The notes: generated by a model not told the origin, from the sequence alone. Positions 45,977-60,600 are shown, counted from the stretch's first letter. The stretch: 64,000 nucleotides of DNA from Serilophus lunatus (GCA_013399895.1 VXBA01001494.1:1809536-1873535), one strand, 5' to 3'. Translations and numbers: made by a program.

Positions 45977-48900
45977 CTCGGGACACATTTATTATAGCAA
46001 CTACTATGACCCATTTAAATTGCATTAAATAATTTCTCAGCTCATTGTCCTGCAGAGATTAGTTACACATAAGCATATTTTAATGATTAACTATTGGGCT
46101 CTGCCGAGGCCCCAGCAAAAAACGCCGAATCCACTCTCCCTCCCCTCCTGCCAGCTCCTTGCTTCATCACTGGTCTCACAGTATTTATGGTTTTCCTTGG
46201 AGCCTCTGCTTCTGGCCTGATACAACCAGCTTAGCTGGCACTGGAGGGAAGGCTCCAGCTCTGGAGCTGTGGAAAGGCAGGAAAAAGACCAGGAAAAGCT
46301 CAAAACCCAGGGCCCAAAGAGGAAGCAGAAGCATTTGGAGGGTGAATTGTGAAGAAGCAACGTTTGTAGAGTCAATGAGAGGTTTTGAGGTGAACACTCA
46401 GATGCTGCACATCCCATCTTATCCCACCAAGCTTGGTGGTTTCTAAGGGAAAAAATCCCACTGCAGGCTCCCAGCATGGATGGGACAACCCCAGCACCAC
46501 ACAGGGATGAGTTACGTGCCCTCCACCAGCCTTTTGGAGCAGGAGGAGCATTTTAAGGCCACTTCCAGTGCAACACCCACCGTGTTCAAGCTGCCTTCTG
46601 TGGTGGCTTCAGTTGCTGGGGTCTCACCTGAGGCTGTGACACACAGGCAGAGGGACCTGTCCCACTGGGAGCAGCCTGGGGGCAGGATGCTGCTCAGCAA
46701 AAGGGAGTGTTTGAATTGGCCTGAAGCAGCATTTCCATCCCCCATCCCACTCAGGGATGGCTGGGTGTGGGCAGCAGCAGTGTTTAGGGGGTTTTTAGGT
46801 TTTGCTGAGCAATAAAGGAACAAACCTGCTGGGAGGAAGCAGTTGGATCCAATGAGGTTTCCAGTGGGTGTTTTCAGTGCTTCTTTTCCCTCCCTCTGCT
46901 GCAGCCCGAGGAAGTGCTGCTGTGCCACAGCCTTGTGTAAGGCAATCCGTGGACAGCACTGAAGGGGAAAAAACACCTTTGCAGATGAATTTGAAGAGGA
47001 TAAAAAAAAGCAATAATGTCTTGAAATAATACACAGGATTAAAATTTAACACTGCAGCTGGTGAGGATGGGAAGGGGCTGGTCAGGAGATGCCTGGGATG
47101 GGGAACTGGGCTCAGCCAAGCCTTGGGAAGGTGAACCCCATTGTGGTGGCACCAACCACTTTCCCCATGGGATAAGGGACATCAGGTGCCCAATGCATCA
47201 GGATGGGGACAGGGATGATGCTTTGCAGAGGCATCAAGGAGTTTGTTTTGCACGTTTCCTACAAACCCCACCCACCTTCTGTCCACCCAGGACATTTCAG
47301 AGCTCACCACGTGTCACTGTGTGTCACTGTCCTGGCCTGCAGTACTCAGATAACTGAACACAATGAATTAACAAAAGAATTGTATTTTTTTGGGAGCCCT
47401 ATCAGCCCAGAACAAGAGCAGACACTTGACCCACAGCTGCCAATAAAAGCCCTTGGGTTCCCCTCTACTGATGCCCTCCCTCCTTCACAGGCAGCACAGG
47501 GAGCAAAAAACTTGAAGGAAGATCCTTATAGACCTGGCAAAAATACCTCTAGTCCAACAGAGCACATGTTTAAAGGCTTTAGCACGTCTCCAGGAGTTAA
47601 ATTTTACTACACATAAAAGCATATGTGTAAATAAAGTGTAGGAAGAGCTGGGAGAGCCCCTCCACCCAGCCCTGCTCACTACTGAGTCGGGTAATTTCAA
47701 CAACTCAGGCTTTCTATTTTGGGATGACTTATTTCTCGACAGTGTCTGCTCTGTAACAAAAGGAATCTGCTCCCCCAAACTGACATCCTGTGACAGGGGA
47801 GCCCCAGGGAGCGATGTGGGGTGAGACATGAGGGCAGGGAGCAGCTGCAAATGCCTCAAGCTCTAATTCAGACGTTCTCTGACCCCATTTGGCTGGTTCC
47901 AGGTTGGCTTTATTTTATGTATTTTTCAAGTTTAACAGCATCTCAGCTACGTTTGATGGTTGTTTTTATAAACATTAAAGTTAATAAAATAACTCTCCTT
48001 AATGCAGAGGTAAATTAATTTAAGAAACATGTGCAAGGGGACTCTTGCTCGTGGCAAGTAGAAGTTCTTGGGGTTTAGTAAATGCTTCCCAAGTGCTCTC
48101 TGCATTTCAGCTGTGCTCTGGCCAGAGCTCTGATTTTTTCAGCACAAGCTTTTCTTTTTGCACAGTAAAAACTTTGCAGCAAGATTTCTTTCTGTGGGAA
48201 CAGAAAATATTTTCCCTGTCAACGTCTCCATCAGCTCCAACCTAAACAACACTGCCTTTGACTCCCCCCGGGAAGCTGGCTGGATCCCAACAGGCACCTC
48301 CATAGCAGCCCTCTGGAAAGGGGGCTAACAGGACCTTCCTCACCCTGGGATGGTTATAAAATATCACTCGTGGTTTTAAAGGTACTTTGGGCTTCTTGAG
48401 AGAATTCCCTGGGCTCCTCTAGGGGTGTATGTGGGGGTTGGATGCATCCAAGCTGAAATGTTTTAGCTTTAATATCCCAAGGATAACCAGCTATTTGCTT
48501 TTCATGACTCAAATCCCCTCCCCTTTTACAGGATCTCACCTGGGAACAGGATCCCAATCCCTGATCTCTCACTGCAGCATCAGGAGAGTTGGGTTATCAA
48601 GCTGGTGGGCACCAGCATCCTTGGGGCAGGTCCTTGCTGCCCAGGTGAAGGTGTTGCCCTCGCAGGCAGGGAAAAGGCTCTTTGATCATTTTGGTACTCA
48701 CCACTCATTCATCTCCTGGTGGCTTTCCAGCTGCCTGCTCCCTGCCTTGCTCTTCCCACATCCCTGCCCACACCCCCAACATCATCAGCTCTACCCTTGA
48801 CGTTCACTTTGGGATGTGAATTGGGTCTTCCCTACCAACACCGACCTCTTGCTGATGCAGAAAGGCAAATCTTGCTGTGCCCAAGGTGCCCTTTGCAAAC

Positions 48901-51900
48901 TCTCTCACTGGGATAACACAAGCACTGCCCTCTCCACAGTTTCCTTGCCACAGGATGCTCCAGCACATGTGGCCATCGTGCCACCAGGGTCAGGAGAGCC
49001 CCAACTCAGGGTCTGGTCCTACAACTGCAGTTTACACACAAGAGGAACCTGTGCAATTAATGTTTCCTGTGGAAACGTAACTTTCTGAGCAGCACTAAAT
49101 AAATTAAATGCACTGTTTGTCCCCTGCTGGAGGGGACACAGCCACCAGCTCTGTGATGCCATCACTTGGCTGGAAGGGAACACTTTCCTTTGGCTTCATG
49201 GCTCAGCCCCACCTCAGACTTGATCCCGTGCCCAGCTCAAGAGCACAGATGTTTTCATTAGGAAGTCATTCCATCACACAGGTCAGCTCCCCACCACCTC
49301 TGCCACGAGCGATGGGGACGATGTGCAGCCCCTGCAGGACGTGCCTTCCTGGTGGGGTAATTCCCAGGGGCACAAGGCTGTGTTATCTGGCAACTCCTCG
49401 GCCTGTGAAATTCCAAACTCTAGTACCTATAGTGAACAACCTCCAAGTGTTCACCAGAGAGATGGCAGTACATGGCTGCACTGGGACTGCTGTGGGAGGG
49501 GGACAGCCCAGCTGGGAGCAGAGCCCGGAGCATGACGGACACCCTCGTGTCCAGCAGGACCAGGGTCACAGCAGCACGTCAGGGACACCCACACAGTGCT
49601 CCCAAAGCACAGGGAAGCCAAGGGCTGCAGCCTCCTCCACAGCTCCCAGCTGTCAGCACAAAAGGCTCTTTTATCCATCGGGATGCACAAAAATGTTAAC
49701 CAGGCCCTCGGGCAGCGCTCCAGGCGTCAGCCCTGCTGTGAACCCACAGCCCTGCCCCTGCCCAGCCCATGGATCACCTCTGAGGGCTCTGGGGGAGAAG
49801 ATCAGCCTTTGGCCAAACAAGGAATCAAGGCAGGGAAAGGAGAAACAACTTCCCCGAGGCCACAGGCTGGTGGCAGGGCTGGCACTGGCTGATTGAGTTC
49901 AGCTCCAAAGGCACAATGTAACTCTCCTTTCCTTCTGCTGGTTGGATGGCATTGGAGATCCTATGGAAAGCTCTTGAGGTGGCAAACACCAGCCCTGCAA
50001 TGCAGTCCCCAAAGGCTGCTCCATGCAGCCATCCACAGGCATCTTCCAGCACTGGAATGGCCCACAGGTCCAGCCATGCTGCTCATCCACAGGAAGGGAA
50101 TAATCTCCAAGGATGAAGCACTGACCTCTTGGAACAGCAGGAGATGAGTGTTAATGCCTGTTTGGTCATCCCATCATCCTCATAGGACAATAGTTGCCAC
50201 TCATTTAAATGTAAGGCTTTATTTTATGGAATGAAAAGGCAGCTGCACTGTGGTGAATGAGTGGGCATCACCTGCCTGTGCTGGAGAGAAGTCAACTGAG
50301 ACACTTCCATGAGTCCTCAATTACCAGGAACATTTTAGCACTGAGGGACATCACAGGGCCAGACACTGTTACTGAGACCAACTGGTATAATTGCAAAAAA
50401 CCTGACAAGCTTTCAGGCAAAAGATCTTCTTCACATTCCTTCTGCTGTATGTCGTTTGGAACAGCCTGGCAGACCCTTCCCTCTGGGAGATGGGACAAGG
50501 AGCAGGCTGGAAAAGGCTGGTTATGGCTGGCAATGAAAATGAAAAGTAGGAAAAGCCTGATAGTGGCCAGGCCAAGGTGCACACAGGCTCTCCTGACTCC
50601 CCTTCCCTCTGCCAAAGCTCACAGTGTTTCACAAGCCAAACAACAGTAACTCCCAGTTGAGACTGATGCTTCCAAAGCCTGTGTCCAAACACAGGGAAGT
50701 GGGTGTCATGCCAAAGGAAGCAAGGCAATTTCTGGGATTCAGGACGTGCTGTTTGCACATTTCCATGGCAGAGCTGCCACCCCAGGGAGAGGCAGAGGCA
50801 ATAAAAAGTTTCATCATCGAAAATGCAATACAGAAAAATGTGTCTCAAAAGCAGGATCCAGAATAATCCCTGTTTGGGCTGGGATAGTTCACCCATGGCT
50901 TTGAGTCAGAGGGGCCCAGCACAGCCAGAGTGTGAGTGAATAGTTCTGTGATTTGGGCCAAATTTATGGCAGTGGAGAGACACTACAGATTAATTTGGCC
51001 TATGGAGTAATGTTCAGCAAAACTCCAGAGAGAACTGCAACATCACCTTATCTCAGCAGCATCCTGGGACACATCCTTCACACCAGAGAAGCCTGGAACA
51101 GACTCAGCTGATAACACAGAGCAACTCCAAAAAGCCCCATTTTGGCCTCAAGAAACTGATAAACCCACAAGCACACCACAAAATCCTGCTGCAATCCTTC
51201 AAGCCTGTCCCCTTCTCTTTGGCAATATCTCAGAAATAAAGTATTTGTACATTGTCAGAGCCTCAAGCTCCCACCTGTAAAGGGGCTGCCCTGCACCAGG
51301 CATGGATGAGAAGGGAGATGGGAGGAACTCCCACCCTGCTACATCCCAGCCCTTAATGAGAGCAGCCTCTGTGCTGAGTGAGCAGATGGAAGCACCCTGA
51401 GTCCACAATGTGAGGGAAAGCAGATTGACAGGAACAACCATCAGTTGGAAAAAACACGTATTTCCAATGGGATGCAGAGCAAAGTATGAACTAGTCATGT
51501 GTGAACATCATTTCAATGTACAATTTCAGTGCTCTTTGAAGACCTGCTGTGGGAGAAAACCTGCTTCCAAAACTCCAAGTTTTGTGTGTTTGCTTTTTCC
51601 AAGGCTGCACGCCTTTACTTAATACAAACCAAGTGTATTTTGTTTTCTGCCTGTCAAATTCTGCATTTCAGTGGTGGGCACAGCCTCACACACAGCCCTG
51701 CTATGGCCTGACCTCCATCAAAACTCCTCAGCTCATCAGCAGGGATTTCCTGTACCTTCTGCAAAATTCCCTGTGAACATCTGTTTCCAGTGTATCTGCT
51801 TCCCTTGCCCAGCAGCAGAGCACAGCCAGCTTGGAGCAGCAGCTCCTTCTCCTCCCATAAAATAAAGCTTCTCCTAATAAAACTTCTCCAGCCAAAGAAT

Positions 51901-53965
51901 CCTCAAGAAAGCTCAGCTTCTCAGGCTTGAATTTATGAAAAGAGAAACCCCAGGTGTTTGAAAATATCACAACAGCAAAGGAATTTTGGCAGCTCATTCC
52001 CCCTTTCTCCCACTAAGAGCTGCCCCGAGCAGAGCATCCATCTGCTGAAACCTGAACATACAAGGGAGGATAAAAGTGAGGAAGAGATAAGAAATGAGAA
52101 AACTAAAAATAATGTACACTCCTTAAATATTCAGAAGGTGCTGAATATTCTGTTTCTTCTCAAAACTAGGGACCGAGCTTTTCAATGCCTGACACACACT
52201 TTCCTTTCTTCTTCAGCCACTCTTGGTGCTGCCTTCTCTCCTCCACCAGAGTTGTGAGAGTCCCTCCATTGTGGCATAACTGGTTGGTTATGGAAAGAAA
52301 AAGGATTCTTGGGAGAACAGGCAAATCTTTTGTGTAGTACACAGGACACTGGAAAAAGTGTCACATCAGCAAGGTGACATTTGCTTTTCCATAGACCATT
52401 TTTGATCCTGGGTTTCCAACACGGACAAGATTGAACGACACAACACAAACCTGCCCTCAGAGCCAGAGTAACTCCCCACCTGGACCTGCACCGACAGGGA
52501 GAATGGACTGAAGAGCTAAAAATCATTTCCTGATGTACTGCAGATGCCAGAATCCCAGATCCCAAATGTTATTCAGTATTGCATTTTTTAGGGAAATTTA
52601 TGCATGGTTTATGCATCTTAATTGAGTCTGAACAAATGATCCATGCATTTAACAGATGTATCCATCTGGAATTGATACTGATGAAAAGGTTAAATACAAC
52701 AGCAAGTGAACCAGTTCTTGTATCTTGTACAATATCCCCACACAACAAGACAACACGGATGCTGGCAAAAATCCACGATGATAACAAATCAATTCCCAAG
52801 AGAGGACAGCCAACTTCAGGGATCTGTTAAAATATTCTTGCTGGCTAAAGACACTTATGATCTGTTCCATCTGCTTTTTATAAGTTTAGAACATACTTCA
52901 ATAAATTAATTTTAGAAAAGGACAGATAAAAATGTAAACACTCGCAGCCCAAGGCCAAAGGATGTCAAACATCAGTGACTGCTGTGAATAAAAATGCTAA
53001 TTTTAAAATTAATTGCATGTCATTTTGTGATATGATCCACTTATCTTGCTTGTTTTCTTGCACACTTAGAGAGAAAAATACATATTGATGTATCACAAAA
53101 CCACCAAGGGCTTTCCCCCTATTGTACTACACTTACCCAGTGTGCTAATGTACCTTTAGCCTCCAGTCTTGGAAGGCATTTAATGTAAGATAAATTATCT
53201 TTAAGAGGCAACAAATACATGTTTCCAATAATTTTCTTTCCTCTCCAAACATCAAAGAAGCTTAAATACCATGGAAACATGTATCACAAATCCCCCAGAC
53301 ACTGGAATTTATCAGTCCCTTTCATATAAAGCACAACTAAAGCTCAGAAAGCATAAATTCTTTGCCTAAAAACACAAAATAAAACCATTACAGACCCGAG
53401 GGGGGGGAAAAAGTCATATATCTGATTTAAGGTCTTATATCTTGCCTGTAATTCACAAAATTCCCAGCATGCACTCAAAATTTTATTTCTATGTCCAGTA
53501 CATTATAATAATTATAGAAGAATGGTCTGCAGCCATAATATAAACCAGTGCCACAGTAGCTCCTGACTTTATGTGTATATATACACATACAATGATTTAT
53601 TATAATCATCAAGGCTTTCAACATTAAATATTTGACCCTGAAATCTTTAATCGGACAAAAGCTCAGTACACAGAAAATTCTGCCTCATCCAGGACTGACT
53701 CTCATTCTCCTAAACCAGATCAGAACCTCAGTGTTGACTCATTTATTCCCCCATCAACAGCAAGTTCACAGGACTGATTTGTCTGTATATAAATATTGGA
53801 ATAAATGTTCAAAGGGAAAACATACATCTCATCCCTCAGTGTTCTGCTGTTTGTCTTAGTCAAAGCTTTTAAGTTTTGAGTCCAGAGCCTCAGCTGCTGT
53901 AAACTGGCCCAGCTCCCTGGTTTCAGTGGCAATTTGCTGAGTTAGCTGGTGATCTGGATCTCTCT
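45977..53965. other. Intergenic DNA between TPST1 and CRCP
   Basis: No gene is supported. An AT-rich stretch with homeodomain-like GATTA/TTAAT words lies at 45985-46110. Open frames near 49108-49896 (plus) and 50369-50896 (minus) have no recognisable domain or splice context. An AT-rich, low-degeneracy block at 52950-53640 includes an 18-bp palindrome at 53571-53588. Confidence 0.5.
53571..53588. repeat. 18-bp perfect AT-rich palindrome
   Basis: ATGTGTATATATACACAT equals its own reverse complement. It may simply be a TG/TA microsatellite remnant. Confidence 0.9.
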
Positions 53966-53971
53966 TTTATT
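53966..53971 (-). terminator. CRCP: Candidate CRCP polyadenylation signal AATAAA
   Basis: TTTATT on plus is AATAAA on the CRCP strand, about 560 nt after the stop codon. A second lies further downstream at 53742-53747. Confidence 0.55.
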
Positions 53972-54529
53972 GAGGAACTGTCAGACATCCTTGAGAACAG
54001 ATCCTCTCACAGCCTACTTGGAAGTGTCTGGCCAGACCCCAGGCAGCTCCTGTACATCACTCACTGAACACAGGCCTTTTCCCAAACAGCCCCAGAAGTT
54101 GGCTTTGCATTGCAGCTCCTGAAAGCCAGTTGGGCAATTAAAAAACTTATGAAAGCAATTATCATTATAGCACTGCTGTGATAATTAAAACATTTCCAGC
54201 TGTACATGGGCCTATTCAAATGTACAGCTGTTACATGGGTAATGGAAAAATTACAAAAGCTTCAGATCCTGTGCCCTGTGATTTCTGAGGCTGCTCCATT
54301 GCAAACTTGGTTACTGCCATCCCTGTTTACCATCAACTGACAAAACAATAATGTCCTTTTCTGTGCTTTCTTGTAAACAATTGGTTCCCTCACCACCTCC
54401 AAGTAATAAAAATTGTAATATATTTTACAATTATGTCCAGTACAGAATTAAACTGGTATCAAGTTAAAACCAGAAAAATATTAGCTGATTCTCTTCTGAA
54501 ACTGCTGCCAGCTTTGGTCTGGATGCCTC
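53972..54529 (-). other. CRCP: CRCP 3' UTR (inferred)
   Basis: AT-rich noncoding sequence between the CRCP stop and the first minus-strand AATAAA. It includes a perfect hairpin at 54197-54230. Confidence 0.55.
54197..54230 (-). repeat. Perfect 11-bp inverted repeat (hairpin) in CRCP 3' UTR
   Basis: CAGCTGTACAT (54197-54207) and ATGTACAGCTG (54220-54230) are exact reverse complements separated by 12 bases, so the transcript can fold into an 11-bp stem with a 12-nt loop. Confidence 0.9.
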
Positions 54530-54673
54530 CTATGCTTGGTCACCTCTGTCTTCTGTTGCCATTGCTGAGTCTCTCTGTTGTTCTTCTGGATCCCCTGGAA
54601 GGATACTGGTGACTGTCTGGAGAAGTGACTCGATCTGCTCCTCTGTGAGCCTTTCCTCACTTTCTTCTACCAT
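54530..54673 (-). CDS. CRCP: CRCP terminal coding exon
   Basis: The acceptor TTTTTAACCTGCAG is followed by 47 codons and a TAG (54532-54530). The first 23 residues (MVEESEERLTEEQIESLLQT, then VTS) are strongly conserved and the remaining tail is acidic and variable. Confidence 0.93.
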   Translation of the reverse strand: MVEESEERLTEEQIESLLQTVTSILPGDPEEQQRDSAMATEDRGDQA

Positions 54674-57600
54674 CTGCAGGTTAAAAACAATCAATTGTCA
54701 TCATTAAATCCACATTTCCTTCCTCAGCTCTAAAGGGAAAGACTTGCCTCATTGGGAAATACTTTGTCAATGGATGCAAGACACAATCTGAGCTTATTAT
54801 AAAAACATTTTACAAAGTAGAACTCTTGCAGTATTTGAAAAAAGAAAGAAGAGCTCCATTGTTAACCACTACAACTGGCACTCTGGAACGAGATCCTGCT
54901 TTCCCTACAACACGGAAAACACCACTTGGAACAGACTTTCTTCCCTGGTTTCTCATCCCTCTCTCAACCTACACACTGTGTCTTGAACCAGGCTTTTCAT
55001 TTAGCTCATGTTCAGACCTACCTTCCAGATCTATCGTCCCAAGTTTCTGTACTTTCATGTGAGAACCAAAATGAGATATCCTGAGAGTGGTTCCCTGAAC
55101 CTTGGAATCACATCCAGCACATAGACTGTAAGTAACTAGGCCACTAAAGAAACCACCTAATCCTACAGCAGCTGTACTTTACTGGAATTTGCTTAGATGG
55201 GGAGATTCCTGAATATAAAGGCATTTAAAAGCTCTGAGCAACACAAAATAGGCTGTCACGAATCAACTACATAATTCCATAAGATTAATTAGGGACCTAC
55301 TCCCACTGTGGAGCTGTGGGAACTCTTATATCACTGCCACCAGTGAAACAACTGCCCTAATTTATAAGCAGCTGTTAAAAGGAAAAAAAATCTTGTCAGA
55401 GGACTGGAAAAGCAAGTCAGAACTCTTCAAACACAAATGAAACCAATTAGGATTGTGGGGTTTGAGTCTTCTTTTTTATACAAAGTCCTTTAAACGTCCT
55501 TTGAAGAGCAGTGATTTATATTAATTATGGTTCCAAGCCAACGCAGGTTTAATCAGCTTTAGCTGTAAATTGTCAGCCATTCAGATGCATCTTGCTTTGT
55601 GAAAAGCAGAGTGGGATATTCAATTAACTTGCTTTTTTATTGATTTTTTTACAGGCCCTCTTTGCACAGTCTGATCATCTTCCCTCGGTATTATCCCCAG
55701 ATCCTGGAGGAGTGGAAGTGCACACACTCGACTCCACTCATGTAGCACAAGGCAGACAGTGAACATCCATTTGCAAATGACTGTTTCTGGGGATTACCCC
55801 GATCAAAGGATGAAATTCCCTTTGGAGTGGCTTTCCAAGTACTGTTAGTTCAGGAACTACTGTAGGACACTGGCTTTGAACAACAGCCCTGGCTCTCATT
55901 CCCACCAGCTGCTACACTGTACATACACCATGTGCTAAAAGACACTACAAGCACAAAATACACTAAAAATGCACTAAAAATCCTCCTTCTGTGTGACAAC
56001 TGCTGCAGCTACTGCAGCAGGGTCAGGTAATTGCTGCCAGGCTGCTTCCCAGAGGGAATCATTTCAGCAGCCTGGCCAGCACACCTTGGAGCACCAACAT
56101 CATACAATGAAGTGTGGAAGTGAAAGGTGCCCCTGTCCAAGGCAAGGGAGATTGGAATTAGATATTCTTTCAGGTCCCTCCCAACCCAAACCATTCTGGG
56201 ATTCTGTGGTCCCATGATAAAGTAGGTTACACCCACTCCTCAGTGCCAATCCTGCTGACAAAGCATTACTCTACACATGACCTATGCTCTTAAATTTCAC
56301 AGAGGATTATCAGCCTGGTTTTCAGACTGGATTATAATGTTATTAATTGCTGCTACATTGAATTTTGAAGGTGACGGCTCTACAGCAGCAGGAAAACTAC
56401 AAAGAACATGCTTTGGACAGGCAATACCAGTCCAAGCAGGACGATTATCTCTTAGTGGACGCATTTGTTACCATCCCTCTGCTTCCTGATCTTCAGAAAG
56501 ATGGCACCTTGCCTAGTTTAGATTTGATTTATTAGAAAACATGGAGTCCACCCATTTTAATTTTATCCCTCCCTATTTATATCTCTCCCTCTTTCCTCCA
56601 AACACTTTAGGTACTTGCTTCTGGGAGACAGAGTTAAACATAAGGATGTAACCACAACTCAAACAGAAAAATAGCGAGTTCTAGATCAGCATCAACTCTT
56701 ATTTGAAGCAGAATATACTTACATGCCTAATTACTGTTTTCTTGCATGTTCCTCAGTGGGCAGATTACTCCAAATGAGTAATGCCCCAACTCCCAGTAGG
56801 AGCAGCCACGTTGATGTCATTTGTACTGGCTGAGCACAAGGCCTGACAAACTGCAGACACGACTTGGACACTGACAGATGAGCTCTGGTGATTGCTCTGG
56901 CAGCTCCAGAAAATCGGTGAAAGAAAATAGTCTCTCATGTTTCAGATGCTCTGGCGCCATGACTGACGTCTCATTAAAGTGTTGGGAAAAGCATCTTTAC
57001 AGCAAGAGGCACTGAGGAGCTCCACATTCCCTTCTGCTGACACACCCACAGTCTCTGCCACAGCGAAGTGGCAATTCCTTAAACTACTGCACCAAACTCA
57101 CCTTGTGTGTCTCTCCACCAGCTCTCACACCAGGAACAGACACAAATCTACATATGGCAGGATGGACAGATTATTCAAGTTGATGCTTCAGTGTTATTTT
57201 GCTGTGATATTATTCAAGAGCTCAAAGGATCGAAAGCACAAACTATGAAAATCAATTTTTTTCACTCTTTAGAGAAGTGAGCTAACAGCCTCAGCCTGAG
57301 CCTGACTTCTGAAAACATAAGCAGCAAAGCAGCAGGCCAAAAGGCAAAATTCAAAAATTAAGCACAGACAGCATGGAGATAAAGAGACAAATGAAACTGC
57401 CCTAAAGGAAAACAGATCCCAAGGGGAACAGAAGGTCACTTAGAGGCTTATTCTACATTCAACAGATGTTCTCACAACCTTCTGATTTACAGCTGTAAGA
57501 CAAAATACCTTTGCTACTGGTTAATAGGAAATGTGGTGCTGAGAAGAGAAAATATGTATAAGAAGAAGCCTATGAGACAAGTATCTTTTCAAGTACCTAT

Positions 57601-60600
57601 TTTTCCAGCAACAATTTTACCAATATATGAAAAAATATCTATCAAAAAGCCTTGCTAACCTCTAACTTGCACTTGGCTGGAACTGTTCAAGTGACAGACT
57701 CAAACCATAAGCAGTTAGGAATGTAAAGTTTATGCTAAAGAAAACAAAAATGCAAATGTTTGAAACAAGTGTGTGACCTAAGATGTTGATGTTGGCAGTG
57801 CCACACACCCCAAAATGGGAACAGATCACCCTCACAGACGATGCCATGTGCAAACTTTAGGGTATTGTCAACCAAAGCGCTTCTGACCTGTGTGTTTTCA
57901 ATATTCAGGGATTTGGGCAAGTAACAGAACTGGGCAGTGTTACAGAAATACAATTTATAGATAAAAAGCACCCTGATGTGCAGCCAGACAAGCATGTCCC
58001 CTTCTCAGGGCTGAGAGGGGGGTTTTTGAAATGAACACAGAGAAGGGCAGTGAGTCATGTCAGCTCTGTGGCTTCTGTAATAAATAATTCCCAAGTCACT
58101 ACATTCAAGTCTGTACTATCCCAAAATAACTACAGGGTTTTAGCAGCAAATGCTACAGCACATCCATGTCAATCATACACACATACAATATGAGTTGCAA
58201 CTATGTGGTCAAAATAATTCAGTCAAGTCAGGCCTCACTAATAACTTCTATTCCACCCACACTAGTAACAGTTATTAAACTCCCATTGCAATATTTTCAC
58301 ACAGAAAGCAATTTTCCCATTTCATTTCCCCAATGCTCTAAACAATATAGAGCTAATGCTCTAAACAATATAACCTACAAGAAAACCAAAGAAGGAATCA
58401 AGGAAGGAAGCAGGAAAACATTATTTTGTAACTTAATTGGCATAAAAGTCCTAATGCTAAAAATAAAAGGAGCATGTTCTCTCTACAGCTTGTATTTACC
58501 TTTCAAGCCTGAGTACCAGAGTTGCTTCTTCCTTTATTGATAATGTATTGATAAAAACAACCAGAATTTCAGAACTGTGAAATACATACAAATATTCAGA
58601 GGGAAGCTGTATTTTAGAATTTGTTTGGAAACCTAATAACCAATTTTTCACTGGCTTAAGCACCTTCTACCTACAACTGCTAAACCAGAGCTTATGTTTG
58701 GATTTAATTTCATGTATTCAAGAGCTCCAACTAACTTAACTGGACTTGAAGCTTAAGATGAGGCAACTGTTTGCTAAATAGAGAAAATGATGACAATTTT
58801 CTTCTTTCTCTCCGGATCCATCTGTGCACAGGCTTTCTAACACAGCAGAATGAAACAGGCATCTGATACCCAGCCCTGAATCTTGCTATAAGAGAAAATG
58901 CAAAGACAAATCCCTCTCCAACTGCAGCAGGAAACCCTGGCAGATGCCTCATTCCATAATGGAACCACCACTGGGAACCAGAGTTGTGCTCCTTAAACAA
59001 ATGTGGATGTGGGATATTTTATTGCCTTTACACAGCCTTTCCCAGCTGCACATTTTAACAGTAGCTTTTTTTTTTAACTGAGCACTATCTATGAACTTCT
59101 CAGAGGAACAAAACCACCATAATTACCAAATCAGAATGTAATCTCAGAAATACATTAAGCACTGAGTCACGTTAAGACCTGATGGTAAATTCTCATGGCA
59201 GACAGTCATTTTCAGAAGCTTTTAAAGGTTTTATTTATGGAAAAGGCAAATCAGAAAGTAACAGCCAGTCTATTAAGATCATTTCAAAGATTAAAGGGTT
59301 TTTTCATTAATTAAATGTGCAAATCTGTATGTTCTTAGTGCCATGTACAATTGTAAGCACACAATATGAACATGGACACATACACACATAATTGTCTAGA
59401 TTTTTTTTTTTACTCAGTGAAATAAGGACAATTTGGAACTTGTTTTCCCTAATTAAAACCATACCTTATCTTTCCTGCTTACCCAAATAAAAGCAGAGAA
59501 AATAAGAGACTTCATCATCCTCACTGTGCTTCTTTGAAGCTTTCAATGCTAATGTTTATTTCATTTAGTCTTCTGAGACATGACAAACTGCAAAAGTTAA
59601 AGAATAAATAAAGCCACACTGAAGAACCCCAAAAAAGTACTGAAAGAACTGACAAACTGTCTCAAGGACAAGTAATATTTGGTGGGGAACACACCTCAGC
59701 TTTACAGATCAGAATAACCTGTGGGTTAAAAGCTATTGTTTATTTGAATAATAAGCCAAGAATTCTATTTAAAAACTAAACAGTGAACTACAGTAATAAA
59801 GGAAATAGGGGTTCTGATCATTTCCAAAGCAATCAAGCACATAATTTAACTCCAGTGTAGGAGGTAGATGTTTGATGAGAAAATGAGTATTATTTCCTCC
59901 TCTGAGTAGTAATTTGAAGTTGTTCAGCAGCAACACACTAATAAGAAAAAAACACACACAAAAAAAGAAATAAAGTAAAAGACTGAATGATTGGATTAAT
60001 GTCCCTCAGAGCTAATTAACCAAGTGGAAAGCAAAATACATTGTTGAGAAAATAAAATGTTTAAATCTTCTAAGATACTCCCTTTTCCAGGGGAACGTTT
60101 TTCCATTATTATTTTTTAGTCGACAATAAAAGACAATCTGCCAGCCTGGGTATGCAGACCACATAGGTATGAAGTTGACTCAGAAGGAAATCCAATTTTA
60201 AAAAGCACAGAATTAAAATCTGCTTTTCCATTCAAAAAGAAGAATGTGAAGCAATTTGTTCATTAGAAAAGATGATGCTTAATCTCCAACCCCATCAAGG
60301 CTAAGCATTAAGTAAAGCTGAACCACTGTCATGGTTAGATGAACATCACTGTCTTTTTTCTTCCTCCTTTGTGAATCACTGAGCCAGGAACAACATATGT
60401 TAAAGATTAAAACAGGAGGTCAAGATAACTGAATGTGTACAGTGTTTTACCCTGTGGGATATGAATTAGAATTTCATGCTCCTTTTGTTGCTGTTGTTGT
60501 TTGAAAATAAATCCTGGCACATGGTCTGGAAAAGACAAATATGGACAATGGCACCAATTTATGCATAAAGACTTACAAAAGACCTTGAGATCAAAAGATC

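Noticed and set aside
47496..47580. Possible further CR1 fragment (AGATCCTTATAGACCTGGC ... CTAGTCCAACA)
   Set aside because: Only scattered similarity to the CR1 3' block; too diverged to support by eye.
49108..49896. Plus-strand open frame of 262 codons
   Set aside because: No recognisable domain, no splice or promoter context, and composition like the surrounding intergenic DNA. Without transcript support it is probably chance.
50369..50896. Minus-strand open frame of 175 codons, considered as a possible retroelement or Cys-rich protein
   Set aside because: No reverse transcriptase, integrase, zinc-finger or signal-peptide motif can be seen, and no flanking terminal repeats.
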